Shown here one piece after another: positions 46,898 to 55,009 of a DNA stretch of 64,000 nt. The number at the start of each line of letters is the position of its first letter. Positions within the stretch are counted from its first letter, which is position 1. The DNA comes from an uncultured Oscillospiraceae bacterium. Its GTDB lineage: Bacteria > Bacillota > Clostridia > Oscillospirales > Oscillospiraceae. The position numbers were made by a program, and so were the translations under genes. The stretch spans positions 1 through 64,000 of the forward strand of contig CALXEH010000002.1 of the NCBI GenBank assembly GCA_944387285.1, written 5' to 3'. A model generated the notes under the pieces. It saw nothing but the letters and a program-made list of their open reading frames with translations. It was not told where the DNA came from and did no database searches.

Positions 46898-46921
46898 AAA
46901 AGCAAAAGGAGGAAAGCAGGA

Positions 46922-47887
46922 ATGAAAATAGCAATGGTCGGCTCAGGCGCGGCCGGCAGCGTGTTCGCGGGCTATCTGAGGCTGGGCGGCGCGGACCTGA
47001 CGCTGGTGGACCCCTATAAGGAGCACATGGACAAGATCGCCGCGGACGGGCTCACCTTCGTCGTGAACCCCGGCGAGACACGTCAGCTCACGGGCTTCAA
47101 GACCGCGTACACGGCCGACGACATCGGCATCATGGATATCGTCATATTCATGACCAAGACCCCGCAGCTGGATGCGGCGCTCAAGGGCGCGGCGCCCTGC
47201 ATAGGCCCCGAGACGGTGCTGGTCTCGCTGATGAACGGCCTCGGCAACGAGGACAAGCTGGTGAAGGCCGTCCCGCCCGACAGGGTGCTCTACGGCAGCG
47301 GCGTACTGGGCACGGAGCTGCCCGAGCCGGGCAAGTGCATCTCCTCGCCCTCGGCGGACGGGCTGCAGATGAACTTTGGCGCGGTGGAGCACGGCCCGCT
47401 CGCGGACGCTGCGGGCGCGGAGCTCGAGAGGCTCTTCAACGCCGGCGGCTGCCCCTGCAAGTTCTGGGACGACGTTAGGCCGCATCTCTGGCAGAAGATC
47501 ATCACGAACTGCACCTTCAACCCGCTCTCCGCCATACTCAGGCTCAGGGCCAAGGACATCATGAAGGACATGAACGGCGCGGGCCTCGCCATCCAGGTGG
47601 TCACCGAGTGCTGCGCCGTGGCGACGGCCAAGGGCTGCCCCATGACCGCCTCCGAGTTCATGGCCGAGCTGCGCAAGTCGGTCAGCGGCGGCTCCATAGA
47701 GGAGTACTTCCCCTCCATGGCCCAGGACGTGCTCATGTTCAAGCGCCAGACCGAGATCGGCACGCTCAACGGCGCGATCTCCAAGTACGGCAAGGCGCTC
47801 GGCATACCCACGCCGGCCAACGACATGATAACCAAAATTATTTCCTGCATCCAGAAGAACTACGACAAGCAGTATCAGGAAGACTAG
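46922..47887 (+). CDS. Ketopantoate reductase-family (ApbA/PanE) dehydrogenase
   Basis: 321 residues: a Rossmann NAD(P) domain with GSGAAGSVFAGYL (7-19) and a helical C-terminal domain with the catalytic Lys in LWQKIITNCTFNPLSAI (NxxxN motif region). Family members reduce 2-ketopantoate or other 2-keto acids to hydroxy acids. Being in the 2-oxoacid oxidoreductase operon suggests a 2-keto acid substrate rather than pantothenate synthesis, which is inference. The SD is AGGAGG. Confidence 0.88.
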   Translation: MKIAMVGSGAAGSVFAGYLRLGGADLTLVDPYKEHMDKIAADGLTFVVNPGETRQLTGFKTAYTADDIGIMDIVIFMTKTPQLDAALKGAAPCIGPETVLVSLMNGLGNEDKLVKAVPPDRVLYGSGVLGTELPEPGKCISSPSADGLQMNFGAVEHGPLADAAGAELERLFNAGGCPCKFWDDVRPHLWQKIITNCTFNPLSAILRLRAKDIMKDMNGAGLAIQVVTECCAVATAKGCPMTASEFMAELRKSVSGGSIEEYFPSMAQDVLMFKRQTEIGTLNGAISKYGKALGIPTPANDMITKIISCIQKNYDKQYQED

Positions 47888-47898
47888 GAGATGACGAG

Positions 47899-48105
47899 AT
47901 GAACAAAGCAAGCGTGGTGGCGAACCTCTGCAAGAGCTGCGGCTTCTGCGTGAAGTTCTGTCCCAAAAAGGTCATCGCGTTCGGGGATAAGCGCAATTCA
48001 AAGGGTCACTACTATCCGGTCATCGACCTGGAGGGCTGCATCGGCTGCGGCACCTGCGCAATAGTCTGTCCCGAAGCCGCGATGGAGATCGTAAAGGGGG
48101 ATTGA
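47899..48105 (+). CDS. 2x[4Fe-4S] ferredoxin-type delta subunit
   Basis: 68 residues with two cluster motifs, CKSCGFCVKFCP (11-22) and CIGCGTCAIVCP (47-58), four cysteines each. It fits the delta subunit of four-subunit 2-oxoacid:ferredoxin oxidoreductases. It is followed at once by the alpha subunit. Confidence 0.92.
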   Translation: MNKASVVANLCKSCGFCVKFCPKKVIAFGDKRNSKGHYYPVIDLEGCIGCGTCAIVCPEAAMEIVKGD

Positions 48106-48107
48106 GC

Positions 48108-49178
48108 ATGGCGAAGGAATTCATGAAGGGCAACGAGGCCATAGGCGAGGCCGCAGTCAGAGGCGGCGTGCGCTTCTTCGCAGGCTACCCCATCACCCCG
48201 CAGTCCGAGCTGCCCGAGTACCTGTCCTGGCGCCTGCCCGAGGTGGGCGGCTGCTTCGTCCAGGGCGAGAGCGAGGTCGCGTCCATCAACATGGTCTACG
48301 GCGCGGCGGCGACGGGCGTGCGGGCCATGACCGGCTCCTCCAGCCCCGGCATTTCGCTCAAGAGCGAGGGCATAAGCTACCTTTCGGCGGCGGAGCTGCC
48401 CGCCGTCATCGTGAACATGCAGCGCGGCGGCCCGGGCCTCGGCTCCATCCAGCCTGCGCAGCAGGATTACCTCCAGGCGACCAAGGCCGCGGGCCACGGC
48501 GGGTTCCGCATGCTGGTCTTCGCACCCTATACCGTGCAGGAGGCCGTGGACATAGTTTACGACGCGCCGGAGTATGCGGAACGCGACCGCAGCCCCGTCA
48601 TGATACTCATGGACGGCTGCCTCGGCACCATGATGGAGGAGGTCGAGCTGCCCCCGATGAAGGAGCTGCCCGAGAGCCCCTGCAAACCCTGGACCGTCGG
48701 CTACGACGGCACCAAGCGCGGCGGCCACCTCATCACCCCGATCTACCCCGAGGCCGGCCTCGAGGGCAAGAACAAGCTCGCCGTCCAGCGCACCAAGCGC
48801 TGGGAGGAAAACGACGTCCGGGTCGAGGAGTTCATGGTAGACGACGCCGAGTGGGTCATCGTGGCCTACGGCATGAGCGCGAGGGTCGCAAAGCAGGTGG
48901 TGCTCGACCTGCGCGAGGTGGGCTTCAAAATAGGCCTCATCCGGCCCATCACCCTCTTCCCCTTCCCGAAAAAGAGCATAGCGAACCTGGATTACACAAA
49001 GGTAAAGGGCCTCATAGACATAGAGATGTCCATACCCGCGCTCATGCGCGAGGACATAGAGCTGCAGGTGCTCGGCAGGGCGCCGGTCTATGAGTACGGC
49101 CGCAGCGGCGGCATCCTGCTCGACGACGAGAGCACAAAGGCCGCTGTACGCAAGATCATCGAAGGAGGTGAGCAGTAA
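48108..49178 (+). CDS. vorB: 2-oxoacid:ferredoxin oxidoreductase alpha subunit (VorB type)
   Basis: 356 residues. Typical alpha motifs: KGNEAIGEAAVRGGVRFFAG, YPITPQSELPEYL, GESEVASINMVYGAA and PGLGSIQPAQQDY. With the beta subunit it oxidises a 2-oxoacid to acyl-CoA, CO2 and reduced ferredoxin. The VorB-like label (branched-chain 2-oxoacids) is the most frequent name for such sequences, but 2-oxoglutarate or aromatic acids cannot be excluded. ATG 48108 follows AAAGGGGG; a TTG at 48102 is possible. It overlaps the beta gene (TAATG). Confidence 0.9.
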   Translation: MAKEFMKGNEAIGEAAVRGGVRFFAGYPITPQSELPEYLSWRLPEVGGCFVQGESEVASINMVYGAAATGVRAMTGSSSPGISLKSEGISYLSAAELPAVIVNMQRGGPGLGSIQPAQQDYLQATKAAGHGGFRMLVFAPYTVQEAVDIVYDAPEYAERDRSPVMILMDGCLGTMMEEVELPPMKELPESPCKPWTVGYDGTKRGGHLITPIYPEAGLEGKNKLAVQRTKRWEENDVRVEEFMVDDAEWVIVAYGMSARVAKQVVLDLREVGFKIGLIRPITLFPFPKKSIANLDYTKVKGLIDIEMSIPALMREDIELQVLGRAPVYEYGRSGGILLDDESTKAAVRKIIEGGEQ

Positions 49179-49936
49179 TGGCGGTTGAGAAGGTGTATAC
49201 GAAACCGAAATGCCTGCTGCCCCTTTCGAGCGGCTTCTGCCCCGGCTGCCTGCACTCGCTCGCGACCAAGCTCATCGCCGAGGCAATCGACGATCTGGGT
49301 GTCGCTGAGAAGGTCATAAACGTGCTGCCCGTCGGCTGCGCGACGATGAACAGCCTCTACTGGAAGCTCGACATGGTCACCTCCGCCCACGGCAGGGCGC
49401 CCGCCGTCGCGACGGGCATCAAGCGCTGCCGCCCGGACGCCTTGGTCTTCGCCTACCAGGGCGACGGCGACCTGGCCTCCATCGGCCTGTCCGAGGTGCT
49501 CATGGCCGCCAACCGCGGCGAGCACATCACCATCTTCTTCGCGAACAACTCCACCTACGGCATGACCGGCGGCCAGATGGCCCCGACCACGCTGGTGGGC
49601 CAGAAATCCACCACCTGCATCTACGGGCGCGACCCGGACACCATGGGCTATCCCCTGCGCATGTGCGAGCTCATAAAGGAGCTCGAGGCCCCGGTCTATG
49701 TGGCGCGGTTCTCGCTGAACAACCCCGCGAACATCCGCAAGGCCAAGGCCGGCATCAAAAAGGCCATGCAGAACCAGGTCGAGGGCCTCGGCTTCTCCTT
49801 CGTGGAGCTGCTGACGAACTGCCCGACGAACTGGCACATGTCGCCCGTGAAGACGCTGGAGTTCATGGAGGAACACACCATGAAATACTTCCCCTGCGGC
49901 GTCTTCGTGGACAAGACGGCAAAGGAGGGCGAGTGA
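49178..49936 (+). CDS. 2-oxoacid:ferredoxin oxidoreductase beta subunit (TPP-binding)
   Basis: 252 residues. The TPP and cluster region: FCPGCLHS, VLPVGCATMN, YQGDGDLASIG and NNSTYGMTGGQMAPTT are those of beta subunits (GDGD...NN TPP motif). The gene overlaps the alpha stop and precedes gamma by one base, so it is in a delta-alpha-beta-gamma order. Confidence 0.94.
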   Translation: MAVEKVYTKPKCLLPLSSGFCPGCLHSLATKLIAEAIDDLGVAEKVINVLPVGCATMNSLYWKLDMVTSAHGRAPAVATGIKRCRPDALVFAYQGDGDLASIGLSEVLMAANRGEHITIFFANNSTYGMTGGQMAPTTLVGQKSTTCIYGRDPDTMGYPLRMCELIKELEAPVYVARFSLNNPANIRKAKAGIKKAMQNQVEGLGFSFVELLTNCPTNWHMSPVKTLEFMEEHTMKYFPCGVFVDKTAKEGE

Positions 49937-49937
49937 G

Positions 49938-50489
49938 ATGAAATTTACGCTCATAATCTCCGGCTCGGGCGGCCAGGGCGTCATGTCGATAGGCATGTCG
50001 CTGGCGGGCAGCGCGGTCGAGGGCGGGATGCACGCGACCTTCATGCCGCTCTACGGCCCCGAGCAGCGCGGCGGCAGCGCCAAGTGCACGGTCATCGTCT
50101 CGGACAGCGAGATAGTCTCGCCCCTGCCCAAGCAGTCGGACGGCCTCATCGTCATGAACGAGACCTCGTTCAAGAAGTTCACGCCTGAGCTGAAGCCGGG
50201 CGGCGTGCTGGTGCGGAACATAAACCGCACGACCTCGGCGCTCAAGCGCACGGATATCGAGGTCGTGGACGTGCCGGCGGACGACCTCGCCCACGAGCTG
50301 GGCAGCGACAAGATAGCGAACATCATCCTCATCGGCGCGATGCTGGGCTATTCCGGCATGCTCGACCCGGCGGTATTCATGGCGAGCCTGGAGCACAAGT
50401 TCGCCGCGAAGGGCGCCGAAGTCGTGGAGCTCAACAGGAAGGCGCTGGACAAGGGCCTGGAGCTCGGCCGCGCCGCAAAAAAGGCTTGA
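49938..50489 (+). CDS. 2-oxoacid:ferredoxin oxidoreductase gamma subunit
   Basis: 183 residues. Opening SGSGGQGVMSIGMSLAGSA, YGPEQRGGSAKCTVIVSD and IILIGAMLGYSG are signatures of the gamma subunit, which binds CoA-side structures. It completes the four-subunit enzyme. Confidence 0.93.
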   Translation: MKFTLIISGSGGQGVMSIGMSLAGSAVEGGMHATFMPLYGPEQRGGSAKCTVIVSDSEIVSPLPKQSDGLIVMNETSFKKFTPELKPGGVLVRNINRTTSALKRTDIEVVDVPADDLAHELGSDKIANIILIGAMLGYSGMLDPAVFMASLEHKFAAKGAEVVELNRKALDKGLELGRAAKKA

Positions 50490-50504
50490 AGAAAGGAGCT
50501 TAGT

Positions 50505-50717
50505 ATGGGAAAATACGGTTGGGACAGCAAGATAGGCGACCTGCTGGCTGACGAGAGGTGCGTGGCGGTGTTCAAGGAGATCCTGCCCGCGGCGCTCGAG
50601 AGCCCGCTGCTGAAGCTGGTCAAGGGCAAGCCCGTGGGCGTGGTGCTCGACAGCCAGAAGAAGATACCCCAGGAGAAGCGCGACGCCCTGAAGGCGGCGC
50701 TTGAAGCGATAGAGTAA
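50505..50717 (+). CDS. Small conserved protein A, paralogue of the next gene
   Basis: 70 residues with a good ribosome site (AAAGGAG). It aligns over most of its length with the next gene's product: IGDLLADERCVAVFKEILPAALESPLLKL against VGEMLDTPEIMELINQYIPAVLEHPLLEV, sharing a pattern of leucine/proline and the ending KAALEAI / KEALEAL. No signal or membrane segment. I do not know its function; it may be an accessory factor of the oxidoreductase operon. Confidence 0.8.
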   Translation: MGKYGWDSKIGDLLADERCVAVFKEILPAALESPLLKLVKGKPVGVVLDSQKKIPQEKRDALKAALEAIE

Positions 50718-50740
50718 AATAATTTTAGGAGGAAAGAAAA

Positions 50741-50956
50741 ATGGCAAAGTATACCTTTGAGACCACCACCGTCGGCGAGATGCTCGACACCCCGGAGATC
50801 ATGGAGCTCATAAACCAGTACATCCCCGCGGTGCTGGAGCACCCGCTGCTCGAGGTCGGCCGCAGCTTCATCTTCAACGACGCCCTGCCCTACATCGAGG
50901 ACATGGTGACCGAGGATGACCTCGCCGCCTATAAGGAGGCCCTTGAGGCGCTGTAA
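50741..50956 (+). CDS. Small conserved protein B, paralogue of the previous gene
   Basis: 71 residues, SD AGGAGG. It starts KYTFETTTVGEML, followed by helices with a central HPLLEVGRSF segment and a C-terminal acidic helix. Besides resembling protein A, its first 11 residues match the beginning of the GH3 tail (YTMESTLTDL, near 18291-18320). Its function is unknown. It ends just before a strong terminator. Confidence 0.8.
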   Translation: MAKYTFETTTVGEMLDTPEIMELINQYIPAVLEHPLLEVGRSFIFNDALPYIEDMVTEDDLAAYKEALEAL

Positions 50957-50974
50957 GCCCGCGCAGATATGACA

Positions 50975-51011
50975 AGGCCCCGCCGGCAGGACCGGCGGGG
51001 CCTCAGTTTGT
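50975..51011. terminator. Rho-independent terminator
   Basis: AGGCCCCGCCGG / CCGGCGGGGCCT (50975-50986 and 50992-51003) with a 5-base loop, followed by a broken T run (CAGTTTGTTTT). It ends the oxidoreductase operon next to the convergent serS. Confidence 0.8.
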
Positions 51012-51019
51012 TTTCGGCT

Positions 51020-52324
51020 TTACTTCTTCGGCACGAGCTTTTCCTTGCCGCCCATGTAGGGGCGCAGGACCTCGGGGATGTCCACCGTGCCGTCGGCGTT
51101 CAGGTTGTTCTCCAGGAAGGCGATGAGCATCCTCGGCGGGGCCACGCAGGTGTTGTTGAGCGTGTGCGCCAGATAGAGCCTGCCGTCCTCGCCGCGCACG
51201 CGGATCTTCAGCCGCCGCGCCTGCGCGTCGCCCAGGTTCGAGCAGCTGCAGACCTCGAAATACTTGCCCTGCCTCGGGCTCCAGGCCTCTATGTCGCAGC
51301 TCTTCACCTTCAGGTCCGCCAGGTCGCCCGAGCAGCACTCCAGCTGCCGCACCGGGATGTCAAGGCTCCGGAACAGGTCCACCGAGTTGCGCCACAGCTT
51401 CTCGTACCAGTCCATGCTCTCCTCGGGCCGGCAGAGCACGATCATCTCCTGCTTTTCAAACTGGTGTATCCTGTAAATGCCGCGCTCCTCCAGCCCGTGA
51501 GCACCCTTCTCCTTGCGGAAGCAGGGCGAATAGCTCGTCAGCGTCAGCGGCAGCTCGCCCTCGGGGATGATCTGGTCTATATACCGGCCTATCATCGAGT
51601 GCTCGGAGGTGCCGATGAGATAGAGGTCCTCCCCTTCTATCTTGTACATCATGGCGTCCATCTCCGGGAAGGACATGACCCCTTCCACCACGTTGCCGTG
51701 TATCATGAAGGGCGGGATCACATAGGTGAAGCCCCGGTCTATCATGAAATCGCGCGCATAGGCCAGCACCGCCTCATGCAGGCGGGCTATGTCGCCTACC
51801 AAATAATAGAATCCGTTGCCCGAGACCCGCCTGGCCGCGTCCAGGTCTATGCCGCCGAAGCTCTCCATGATCTCAGTATGGTAAGGAATGGCAAATTCCG
51901 GTGTCTTGGCCTCGCCGAAGCGCTGGACTTCGACGTTTTTGCTGTCGTCCTCGCCGATGGGCACGCTGGGGTCTATCATCTGCGGGATGACGAGCATGAC
52001 GGAGCGCAGCTTCTGCTCGAGCTCGGCCTCCTGGGCCTCGAGCTCGGCGAGCCGGTCGGCCTGGGCCTTGACCTGGGCCTTGACCTCCTCCGCCTCGGCG
52101 AGCTTGGAGGGGTCCTTTTTGGCCTGGCCCATGAGCATGCCGACCTTTTTGGAGAGCGCATTCCTCGAGGCCCTGAGTTCGTTGGCCTCGGTTATCGCAG
52201 CGCGCAGGCGGGCGTCATAGTCTATGGCCTCGTCCACCAGGGGCAGCTTGGCGTCCTGGAACTTCTTGCGTATGTTCTCGCGCACAGCTTCGGGGTTCTC
52301 GCGCACAAATTTTATGTCCAGCAT
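51020..52324 (-). CDS. serS: Serine--tRNA ligase
   Basis: 434 residues. A long coiled-coil tRNA-binding arm (about 30-105) precedes the class II core with the motif 2 region SYSPCFRKEKGAHGLEERGIYRIHQFEK and motif 3 near TCVAPPRMLIAFLENN. It charges tRNA-Ser. It follows parB by 11 bases, so soj, parB and serS form one operon. Confidence 0.97.
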   Translation of the reverse strand: MLDIKFVRENPEAVRENIRKKFQDAKLPLVDEAIDYDARLRAAITEANELRASRNALSKKVGMLMGQAKKDPSKLAEAEEVKAQVKAQADRLAELEAQEAELEQKLRSVMLVIPQMIDPSVPIGEDDSKNVEVQRFGEAKTPEFAIPYHTEIMESFGGIDLDAARRVSGNGFYYLVGDIARLHEAVLAYARDFMIDRGFTYVIPPFMIHGNVVEGVMSFPEMDAMMYKIEGEDLYLIGTSEHSMIGRYIDQIIPEGELPLTLTSYSPCFRKEKGAHGLEERGIYRIHQFEKQEMIVLCRPEESMDWYEKLWRNSVDLFRSLDIPVRQLECCSGDLADLKVKSCDIEAWSPRQGKYFEVCSCSNLGDAQARRLKIRVRGEDGRLYLAHTLNNTCVAPPRMLIAFLENNLNADGTVDIPEVLRPYMGGKEKLVPKK

Positions 52325-52335
52325 GGCAGATTACC

Positions 52336-53205
52336 TCATTCCTCTTTATTTAAGCCCGCAAGCGCCTCGATAAGCCTCTCGCGGTCATCGGCTCCGTAGT
52401 ATTCCAGTACGATCCGGCCCTTTTTGCCGGTCTCGCTCAGCAGCACGCGCCTGCCCAGGGCTCGCTCCAGCCGGCGCGTCACCTCGGCGGCGTAGTCCAC
52501 GCGGATGCCGCCCTTGTCCTGGGCGGGCCTGGGCGGCTTCATGAGCCGCTTGGCCAGCTCCTCCGTCCGCCGGACGGAAAGGCCGTTTTTCATGACCTGC
52601 CGCGCCGCGTCTATCTGCAGCTCCTCGGGACGGACGGGCACCAGCGCGCGGGCGTGGCCCGCAGAGAGCAGCCCCTGCTCCACAAATTGCAGCACCTCGG
52701 GCGCCAGAGAGAGCAGCCGCAGGGCGTTCGCCACAGCCGGACGGGACTTCCCCACCCTCTGCGCGGCCTCCTCCTGCGTCAGGCCGTAGTCCTCCATGAG
52801 TGTCCGGTAGCCCTGCGCCTCCTCGACCGGGTTCAGATCCTCCCTCTGCAGGTTCTCGACCAGCGCCAGCTCGGTGGCCAGGCGGTCGTCCGCCTCTATG
52901 ACCCGCGCAGGTATCTCGGCCAGGCCCGCCATGCGCGAGGCCCGCCAGCGTCGCTCGCCCGCTATCAGCTGATAGTAGCCGGAATCCAGCTTCCGCACCG
53001 TCACCGGCATCAGCAGCCCGTATTCCCTGATGGATTCGGCCAGCTCGCTCAGCGCTTCCTCGTCAAATACCGTCCTCGGCTGGCCCTCGCGCGGCTCGAT
53101 TTTTGAGATCGGCAGGTTCTGCACCAGCTCGGCCTTCTCCTCTTCCTTTGAAATGTCGCCAAAAAGCACGTCCAGTCCCGTGCCCAGGCCCTTTTTTGTG
53201 GCCAC
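52336..53205 (-). CDS. parB: Chromosome-partitioning protein ParB (Spo0J)
   Basis: 289 residues: N-terminal CTPase domain with the GERRWRASRMAGLAEIPARVIE segment (Box II), central helix-turn-helix that reads LTQEEAAQRVGKSRPAVANALRLL, and a C-terminal dimer domain. It binds parS and slides as a CTP clamp, loading SMC. The start is taken as GTG 53205 (VATKKGLGTGLDVLF), after GGGAGGAG; longer forms overlap soj. Two parS sites lie just upstream of the operon. A Noc-type role is excluded by the soj partner. Confidence 0.95.
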   Translation of the reverse strand: MATKKGLGTGLDVLFGDISKEEEKAELVQNLPISKIEPREGQPRTVFDEEALSELAESIREYGLLMPVTVRKLDSGYYQLIAGERRWRASRMAGLAEIPARVIEADDRLATELALVENLQREDLNPVEEAQGYRTLMEDYGLTQEEAAQRVGKSRPAVANALRLLSLAPEVLQFVEQGLLSAGHARALVPVRPEELQIDAARQVMKNGLSVRRTEELAKRLMKPPRPAQDKGGIRVDYAAEVTRRLERALGRRVLLSETGKKGRIVLEYYGADDRERLIEALAGLNKEE

Positions 53206-53207
53206 GC

Positions 53208-53963
53208 TCACTCCTCCCTTCTCAAAAACTCGTCCGCCAGATGCAGATATGCCCGGCTGCCCTTTGACATCCGATCGTATTTTATCACAGGCTCGCCGTG
53301 GCTCGGGGCCTCGGCCAGGCGCACGTTGCGCGGTATCCGCGTCTTGTACACGGCCGTGCCGAAGAATTTCTCCACCTCTGCGGCCACCTGGTCGGAAAAA
53401 TTCGTCCTTGAATCGTACATTGTCAGCACTATGCCCTGTATCTCCAGCTGCGGGTTCAACCGCTTCTTCGTCAGCTTGATCGTTGTCATCAGGTCGGCGA
53501 TGCCCTCGAGCGCGTAATACTCGCACTGCACGGGTATCAGCACCGAATCCGCTGCCGCCAGAGCGTTCACCGTAAGCAGCTCGAGCGAGGGCGGACAGTC
53601 GATGAATATGTAGTCGTAGTCCTCACGCAGGCCCAGCAGCCGAGTCTTGAGCACATATTCGCGGTTTTCCATGTCCACAAGCTCGACGCTTGCGCCCGAA
53701 AGTTCCTTGTTCGAGGGCAGCACGTCCCCGAACTTGGTCTTTATGATGCAGTCCAAGGCGTCTGCTCCGCGCACTAGCAGGTCGTAGACGTTCGGCGCCT
53801 GCTCCTTTGAGACGCCCATGCCAGAGGTGCTGTTGCCCTGCGGGTCGCAGTCGGCCAGCAGGACGCGGCGGTTGCGCTTCGCCAGCGCCGCGCAGATGTT
53901 CACGCAGCTCGTTGTCTTTCCCACGCCGCCCTTCTGGTTTGCGACGGCGATGATCTTGCCCAT
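53208..53963 (-). CDS. soj: Chromosome-partitioning ATPase ParA (Soj)
   Basis: About 251 residues, deviant Walker A ATPase: NQKGGVGKTTSCVN (KGGVGKT), Walker A' LLADCDPQGNSTSG and IDCPPSLELLTVNAL. It drives chromosome segregation with ParB and, in Bacillus, controls DnaA. ATG 53963 is preferred because AGAGGG sits at suitable spacing; an ATG six bases upstream would be too close. Confidence 0.96.
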   Translation of the reverse strand: MGKIIAVANQKGGVGKTTSCVNICAALAKRNRRVLLADCDPQGNSTSGMGVSKEQAPNVYDLLVRGADALDCIIKTKFGDVLPSNKELSGASVELVDMENREYVLKTRLLGLREDYDYIFIDCPPSLELLTVNALAAADSVLIPVQCEYYALEGIADLMTTIKLTKKRLNPQLEIQGIVLTMYDSRTNFSDQVAAEVEKFFGTAVYKTRIPRNVRLAEAPSHGEPVIKYDRMSKGSRAYLHLADEFLRREE

Positions 53964-53989
53964 GTCCATCCCTCTTTTCTGTGTGACTG

Positions 53990-54018
53990 ATTATAGCAGT
54001 TTCACGCCCGCAATTCAA
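53990..54018 (-). promoter_or_regulatory. soj-parB-serS promoter
   Basis: On the minus strand TTGAAT (54013-54018), 17 bases, TATAAT (53990-53995), with TGC making an extended -10. The parS site 54021-54036 begins two bases beyond the -35, so ParB binding could repress this promoter. Confidence 0.75.
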
Positions 54019-54020
54019 TA

Positions 54021-54036
54021 TGTTTCACATGAAACA
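54021..54036. promoter_or_regulatory. parS site 1
   Basis: TGTTTCACATGAAACA, one base away from the classical parS TGTTTCACGTGAAACA. It lies immediately upstream of the soj promoter -35. Confidence 0.88.
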
Positions 54037-54049
54037 GCGCGGCTCGACC

Positions 54050-54065
54050 TGTTTCATGTGAAACA
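54050..54065. promoter_or_regulatory. parS site 2
   Basis: TGTTTCATGTGAAACA, the exact reverse complement of site 1, centred 29 bases away. It lies one base downstream of the gpr stop codon. Confidence 0.88.
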
Positions 54066-54066
54066 T

Positions 54067-54915
54067 TCAGGACTTCAGCATGTCTATGTCGGCGACGGTG
54101 AGGCCCTCGTGCAGGGCAAGGTTGATGGCGTAGCCTATGAGCTTGGCCACGTCGCGCACGGAGCTGTCGATATCCCTGGGCGTGACGAACATGCCGGCGG
54201 CGTCGGGCGAATCGCTGAAGGCCGCGGCGTCCACTACGGTGGGCACACCTATGGCGAGGACGGGCAGGCCGAGAGAGGCGGTGTTGACTGCGGCGCGGTC
54301 GTTGCCGACGCCGGAACCGGGCACGATGCCTGCGTCCGTGAGCTGCACCGTGCGGCACAGGCGCTCGAGCGAGGCGGAGGCGAGGGCGTCCACGGCGATG
54401 AGCCGCGCGGGGTCGGCCGCGCGGCAGGCCGAGCGCAGCAGCTCTGCGGATTCAATGCCCGTGGCGCCGAGCACGCCGGGCTTCACGGCGCTGACGGTGG
54501 AAAAGCCGGCGAAGTCCTCGGGCATGCCGCGCTTGAGGTGGCGCGTGGCGATGACGGCGTTGACGGCGAGAGGGCCCACGGCGTCGGGCGTCATCTCGTC
54601 GTTGCCGAGCCCTGCGACGAGGGTACCCTTGCCGTCGTCTGTGGGCAGCAGCTCGCGGATGAGCCCGGCCAGCAGGCCTGCGGCGTCCTCAAAGGCGTCC
54701 GAGGCCCGGCCGATAAGCGGCTCCAGGCCCAGGGTGATATACTTGCCAATAGGTTTACATAACGCATCAGCGCCCTTTTGGTCGAGGATCTCGACGGTGC
54801 TGACATCGAAGCCGGACCTCTGTTCCGAGGAGGCGCGCACGCCCTGCAGGCTGCCTGCTCCGGCGGTGAGTTCGCGCTGTTCGGCGGCTAGGTCGGTGCG
54901 GAAGGGTCTGTCCAT
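54067..54915 (-). CDS. gpr: GPR endopeptidase (spore germination protease)
   Basis: About 282 residues of the A25 family: TVEILDQKGADALCKPIGKYITLGLEPL near the start, LVAGLGNDEMTPDAVGPLAVNAV in the middle and IGVPTVVDAAAF near the end. Gpr degrades the small acid-soluble spore proteins at germination and is made as a zymogen. It is shorter than the roughly 370-residue Bacillus form, with gaps rather than missing domains suspected. The ATG has only a distant GAGGTG ribosome site. A sigma-G-like promoter precedes it. Confidence 0.93.
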   Translation of the reverse strand: MDRPFRTDLAAEQRELTAGAGSLQGVRASSEQRSGFDVSTVEILDQKGADALCKPIGKYITLGLEPLIGRASDAFEDAAGLLAGLIRELLPTDDGKGTLVAGLGNDEMTPDAVGPLAVNAVIATRHLKRGMPEDFAGFSTVSAVKPGVLGATGIESAELLRSACRAADPARLIAVDALASASLERLCRTVQLTDAGIVPGSGVGNDRAAVNTASLGLPVLAIGVPTVVDAAAFSDSPDAAGMFVTPRDIDSSVRDVAKLIGYAINLALHEGLTVADIDMLKS

Positions 54916-54950
54916 TGTTTTATGGCACCTCACTGACACAAGATGCTGTA

Positions 54951-54980
54951 TAGTCTGGCATTTTGGCCCGCGGCTATACA
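54951..54980 (-). promoter_or_regulatory. Sigma-G-type promoter of gpr
   Basis: On the minus strand TGTATA (54975-54980), a 17-base spacer, then CAGACTA (54951-54957), one mismatch from the -10 CATACTA. gpr is a known forespore (sigma-F/G) gene in Bacillus, and the predicted start is about 30 bases before the ATG. Confidence 0.7.
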
Positions 54981-55009
54981 AAGTTCAGTTTAAAAATTGC
55001 AAAAAACCC

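Noticed and set aside
46881-46921. Promoter for the ketopantoate-reductase-like gene at TTGACA 46889
   Set aside because: No -10 element is found at 16-18 bases, so the hexamer alone is not enough.
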